A DNA stretch of 7,399 nt. Origin: Gammaproteobacteria bacterium. Its GTDB lineage: Bacteria > Pseudomonadota > Gammaproteobacteria > Steroidobacterales > Steroidobacteraceae. A program made the translations under genes and the position numbers. Where the stretch lies: contig JASHYG010000380.1 of NCBI GenBank assembly GCA_030043215.1, positions 1 through 7,399 of the forward strand, written 5' to 3'. The number at the start of each line of letters is the position of its first letter. Within the stretch, counting starts at the first letter, position 1. The notes under the pieces were generated by a model. That model ran no database searches. It was given only the letters and a program-made list of their open reading frames with translations, and was not told the origin of the DNA. Shown one piece after another: positions 5,977 through 7,399 of this stretch.

Positions 5977-6566
5977 TGGCTCATTCTCGACGAGGTGTCC
6001 TCGGACTGCTCGGCCTCTGCCTCGGACTCGCGGGCTGCGGATCCGCCGGGCCGCCATTTGCGCTGCAGAATGTGACCGGTTTGTTGCCGTCGCTTGAATT
6101 CCAGCTCACGAACCAGGATAACCGGGCCGTCACCGCGGCCGACTACCGCGGCAAAGTCGTCATGCTGTACTTCGGCTATACGCACTGTCCGGACGCCTGT
6201 CCCACGACGCTCGCGACACTGGCCGCGGCGATACGAGGTCTCGGTCCGCAGGCCGCGGAGATACGGGTGCTCTTCGTCACTGTCGATCCGAAGCGCGACA
6301 CGGCGGCCGTGCTGAGGAGCTACGTCGGCTTCTTCGGTCCGCAGTTCGTCGGCCTGCGGGGGGACGGCGACGAGCTCACGGCGCTCAGCAAGCGCTACCG
6401 CGTGGCCTTCCATCTCGAGCCGCCCGACCGCAACGGGGAGTACGCCGTGGATCACAGCAGCGCCATCTTCGTCTTCGATGGCACCGGCCGCGCCCGGCTG
6501 CTCGGGAGCGAGAGCGACGGCGCCGCGAAGATCGCACAGGATCTGCGCCGGCTCGCCGCCACCTGA
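5976..6566 (+). CDS. sco1: SCO1/SenC/PrrC-family copper chaperone, predicted lipoprotein (196 aa)
   Basis: SCO proteins are membrane-anchored thioredoxin-fold proteins on the periplasmic side that deliver copper to, or reduce the cysteines of, the CuA site of cytochrome oxidase. The copper site is complete: Cys71 and Cys75 in THCPDACPTTL (69-79) and His160 in VDHSSAIFVFD (158-168). VTVDPKRDT (101-109) is another family hallmark. The N-terminus ends in a lipobox LAGC with Cys21, so a lipid anchor replaces the transmembrane helix found in many homologues. It is preceded by SRRGVLG, a partial twin-arginine motif, so Tat export is possible. The ATG at 5976 overlaps the ctaG stop (TGATG) and has GAGGG a few bases upstream, a sign of translational coupling. 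copC follows after 20 bp. Confidence 0.94.
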   Translation: MAHSRRGVLGLLGLCLGLAGCGSAGPPFALQNVTGLLPSLEFQLTNQDNRAVTAADYRGKVVMLYFGYTHCPDACPTTLATLAAAIRGLGPQAAEIRVLFVTVDPKRDTAAVLRSYVGFFGPQFVGLRGDGDELTALSKRYRVAFHLEPPDRNGEYAVDHSSAIFVFDGTGRARLLGSESDGAAKIAQDLRRLAAT

Positions 6567-6573
6567 CCCCTTC

Positions 6574-6579
6574 GAGGAG
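6574..6579 (+). promoter_or_regulatory. Ribosome binding site of copC
   Basis: GAGGAG lies about seven bases before the ATG at 6587, within the 20-bp gap after the SCO stop. It is the strongest ribosome binding site in the rightward cluster and fixes the copC start. Confidence 0.7.
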
Positions 6580-6586
6580 ATCGGAT

Positions 6587-6988
6587 ATGAGACCCCTCCC
6601 AGCCCTCTCGGCCCTGGTCCTGCTCGCGTCGATGACCGTTGCACACGCTCATGCGCACCTGCGGGAGTCCATTCCGGCCAACGGCAGCGCCGTCACCGCG
6701 CCGCCGTCGCAGGTCGTGCTGCGGTTCTCCGAGGCCGCGCGGCTCACCGCGGCCTGGATCGCCAGGAACGACGCGGCCCGGCAGAATTTGCGTCCGCTGC
6801 CGTCAAGGACCGCAGTGCAGACCACCCTTCGCATGCCCGCGCTGGCACCCGGCCGCTACGTCGTGAGCTGGCGCGCGCTGAGCGCGGACGGCCACGTCGT
6901 GCCCGGACAGATCTGGTTCACCGTGCAGGCGCCGGGTGCGCTACCGGGCGCGCCGCCGGGCGGCGTAGGCGGCCCGTCCCCGCGGTAA
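6587..6988 (+). CDS. copC: CopC-family periplasmic copper-binding protein (133 aa)
   Basis: CopC proteins are small periplasmic beta-sandwich copper binders that work with CopD in copper resistance or uptake. Residues 1-19 or so are a signal peptide. Cleavage near the AHAHAHL stretch (19-25) would expose an N-terminal histidine, the position from which CopC binds Cu(II) through the amino terminus and side chain. The domain follows with LRESIPANGSAV (25-36), QVVLRFSEAARL (42-53) and YVVSWRALSADGHVVPGQIWFTV (91-113). Asp101 and His103 in SADGHVVPG match the conserved Asp/His pair that completes the copper site. After the last strand the tail (114-133) is Pro/Gly-rich and probably disordered. 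No Met-rich Cu(I) loop is seen, consistent with a Cu(II)-only member. The CopD-like gene begins 24 bp downstream. Confidence 0.93.
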   Translation: MRPLPALSALVLLASMTVAHAHAHLRESIPANGSAVTAPPSQVVLRFSEAARLTAAWIARNDAARQNLRPLPSRTAVQTTLRMPALAPGRYVVSWRALSADGHVVPGQIWFTVQAPGALPGAPPGGVGGPSPR

Positions 6989-7012
6989 TCCGCGGCTGCG
7001 GCCTCGACTCGA

Positions 7013-7399
7013 ATGCTCGGCCTCCCGGACGTTCTGTCCGTCCTGCTGCGCGTGCTGAGCCTGATTCTCGTGCTGCAGGCTGCCGGGGCGGCGCTCTTCG
7101 CCGCGCTGCAGGGGCGCGACCTCTCCGGCTCACGACGCGCGACTCGCCGGCTCGGGCGCACCGCGGCGATTGCCGGGGCCGTGTGCGTCGTCGGCCATCT
7201 CGCATTGCAGGCGGGACGCTTGGCGGGGGATCTCTCGGGCGTGCTCGACGGGTCGCTCCTCGAGCTGGAGGTGAACTCGCGTGCCGGTGCCGCCGCCGGT
7301 CTTTGCCTGCTCGGCCTCGCGCTCATCGCCGTCGGGCTATCGTTCGACGGCCGCGCGGGGCGGGCGGAGAGCGGGATTTCGAGGACGGCGGCTGTCGTC
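7013..7399 (+). CDS. copD: CopD-like membrane protein, N-terminal part; runs off the right edge
   Basis: An open frame of 129 codons starts at the ATG at 7013 and reaches the window end without a stop. It begins MLGLPDVLSVLLRVLSLILV and shows three hydrophobic segments (about 7-32, 50-67 and 93-108) separated by short Arg-rich or polar loops. A histidine (His62) lies in the second segment. CopD proteins are inner-membrane partners of CopC and are thought to carry copper into the cytoplasm. The assignment rests on this N-terminal topology and above all on position right after copC, the usual order; the diagnostic core of the domain lies beyond the window. No clear Shine-Dalgarno is seen in the 24-bp gap, so a nearby alternative start is possible. 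It is the fourth gene of the cluster starting at 5071. Confidence 0.72.
   Translation, partial: MLGLPDVLSVLLRVLSLILVLQAAGAALFAALQGRDLSGSRRATRRLGRTAAIAGAVCVVGHLALQAGRLAGDLSGVLDGSLLELEVNSRAGAAAGLCLLGLALIAVGLSFDGRAGRAESGISRTAAVV

Noticed and set aside
4999..6057. Leftward 352-codon frame antisense to ctaG
   Set aside because: The translation is a Gln/Arg/Glu/His-rich string typical of the reverse complement of a membrane protein gene. The CtaG signatures on the plus strand are decisive.

Overview
The window looks like chromosome of a GC-rich Gram-negative bacterium, most likely a proteobacterium (possibly a GC-rich gammaproteobacterium; this is an impression from protein resemblance, not a search). 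The signs are very high GC at third codon positions, two probable lipoproteins, a SPOR-domain envelope protein, a periplasmic quinoprotein dehydrogenase and a copper/cytochrome-oxidase assembly cluster. I see no RNA genes, insertion sequences, CRISPR arrays or phage genes. Codon use looks uniform throughout, so nothing marks the DNA as recently acquired.

Left part (1-1680): three genes run leftward. A 60-aa basic protein (1291-1473) overlaps by ATGA a 135-aa four-cysteine protein of unknown function (887-1294). After 95 bp comes the N-terminal 263 codons of a PQQ-dependent alcohol dehydrogenase (1-791), which continues beyond the window. A 207-bp divergent spacer (1474-1680) separates this group from the next.

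Middle (1681-4312): two rightward genes, a Rieske non-heme iron oxygenase alpha subunit and a LOG-family phosphoribohydrolase, lie 14 bp apart and are probably co-transcribed. They converge on a leftward lipoprotein gene. That lipoprotein carries three 41-residue repeats and a C-terminal SPOR domain. GC-rich hairpins sit at the convergent junction.

Right part (4313-7399): a leftward TVP38/TMEM64-family membrane protein is divergent, across only 47 bp, from a rightward cluster: caa3-type CtaG, a SCO1/SenC lipoprotein, CopC, and the start of a CopD-like membrane protein cut by the window end. The four rightward genes overlap or are 20-24 bp apart and form a credible operon. All belong to copper-handling families: CtaG and SCO serve metal-centre assembly of heme-copper oxidases, and CopC/CopD serve periplasmic copper binding and membrane transfer. 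No oxidase subunit gene is visible.

Most of the window is recognisable families in ordinary arrangements. The points most worth a second look are the shortened iron-ligand spacing in the Rieske enzyme and its pairing with a LOG protein, the exact 41-residue repeats in the SPOR lipoprotein, the coupled pair of uncharacterised small proteins, and the 40-bp dyad between the divergent TVP38 and ctaG genes.
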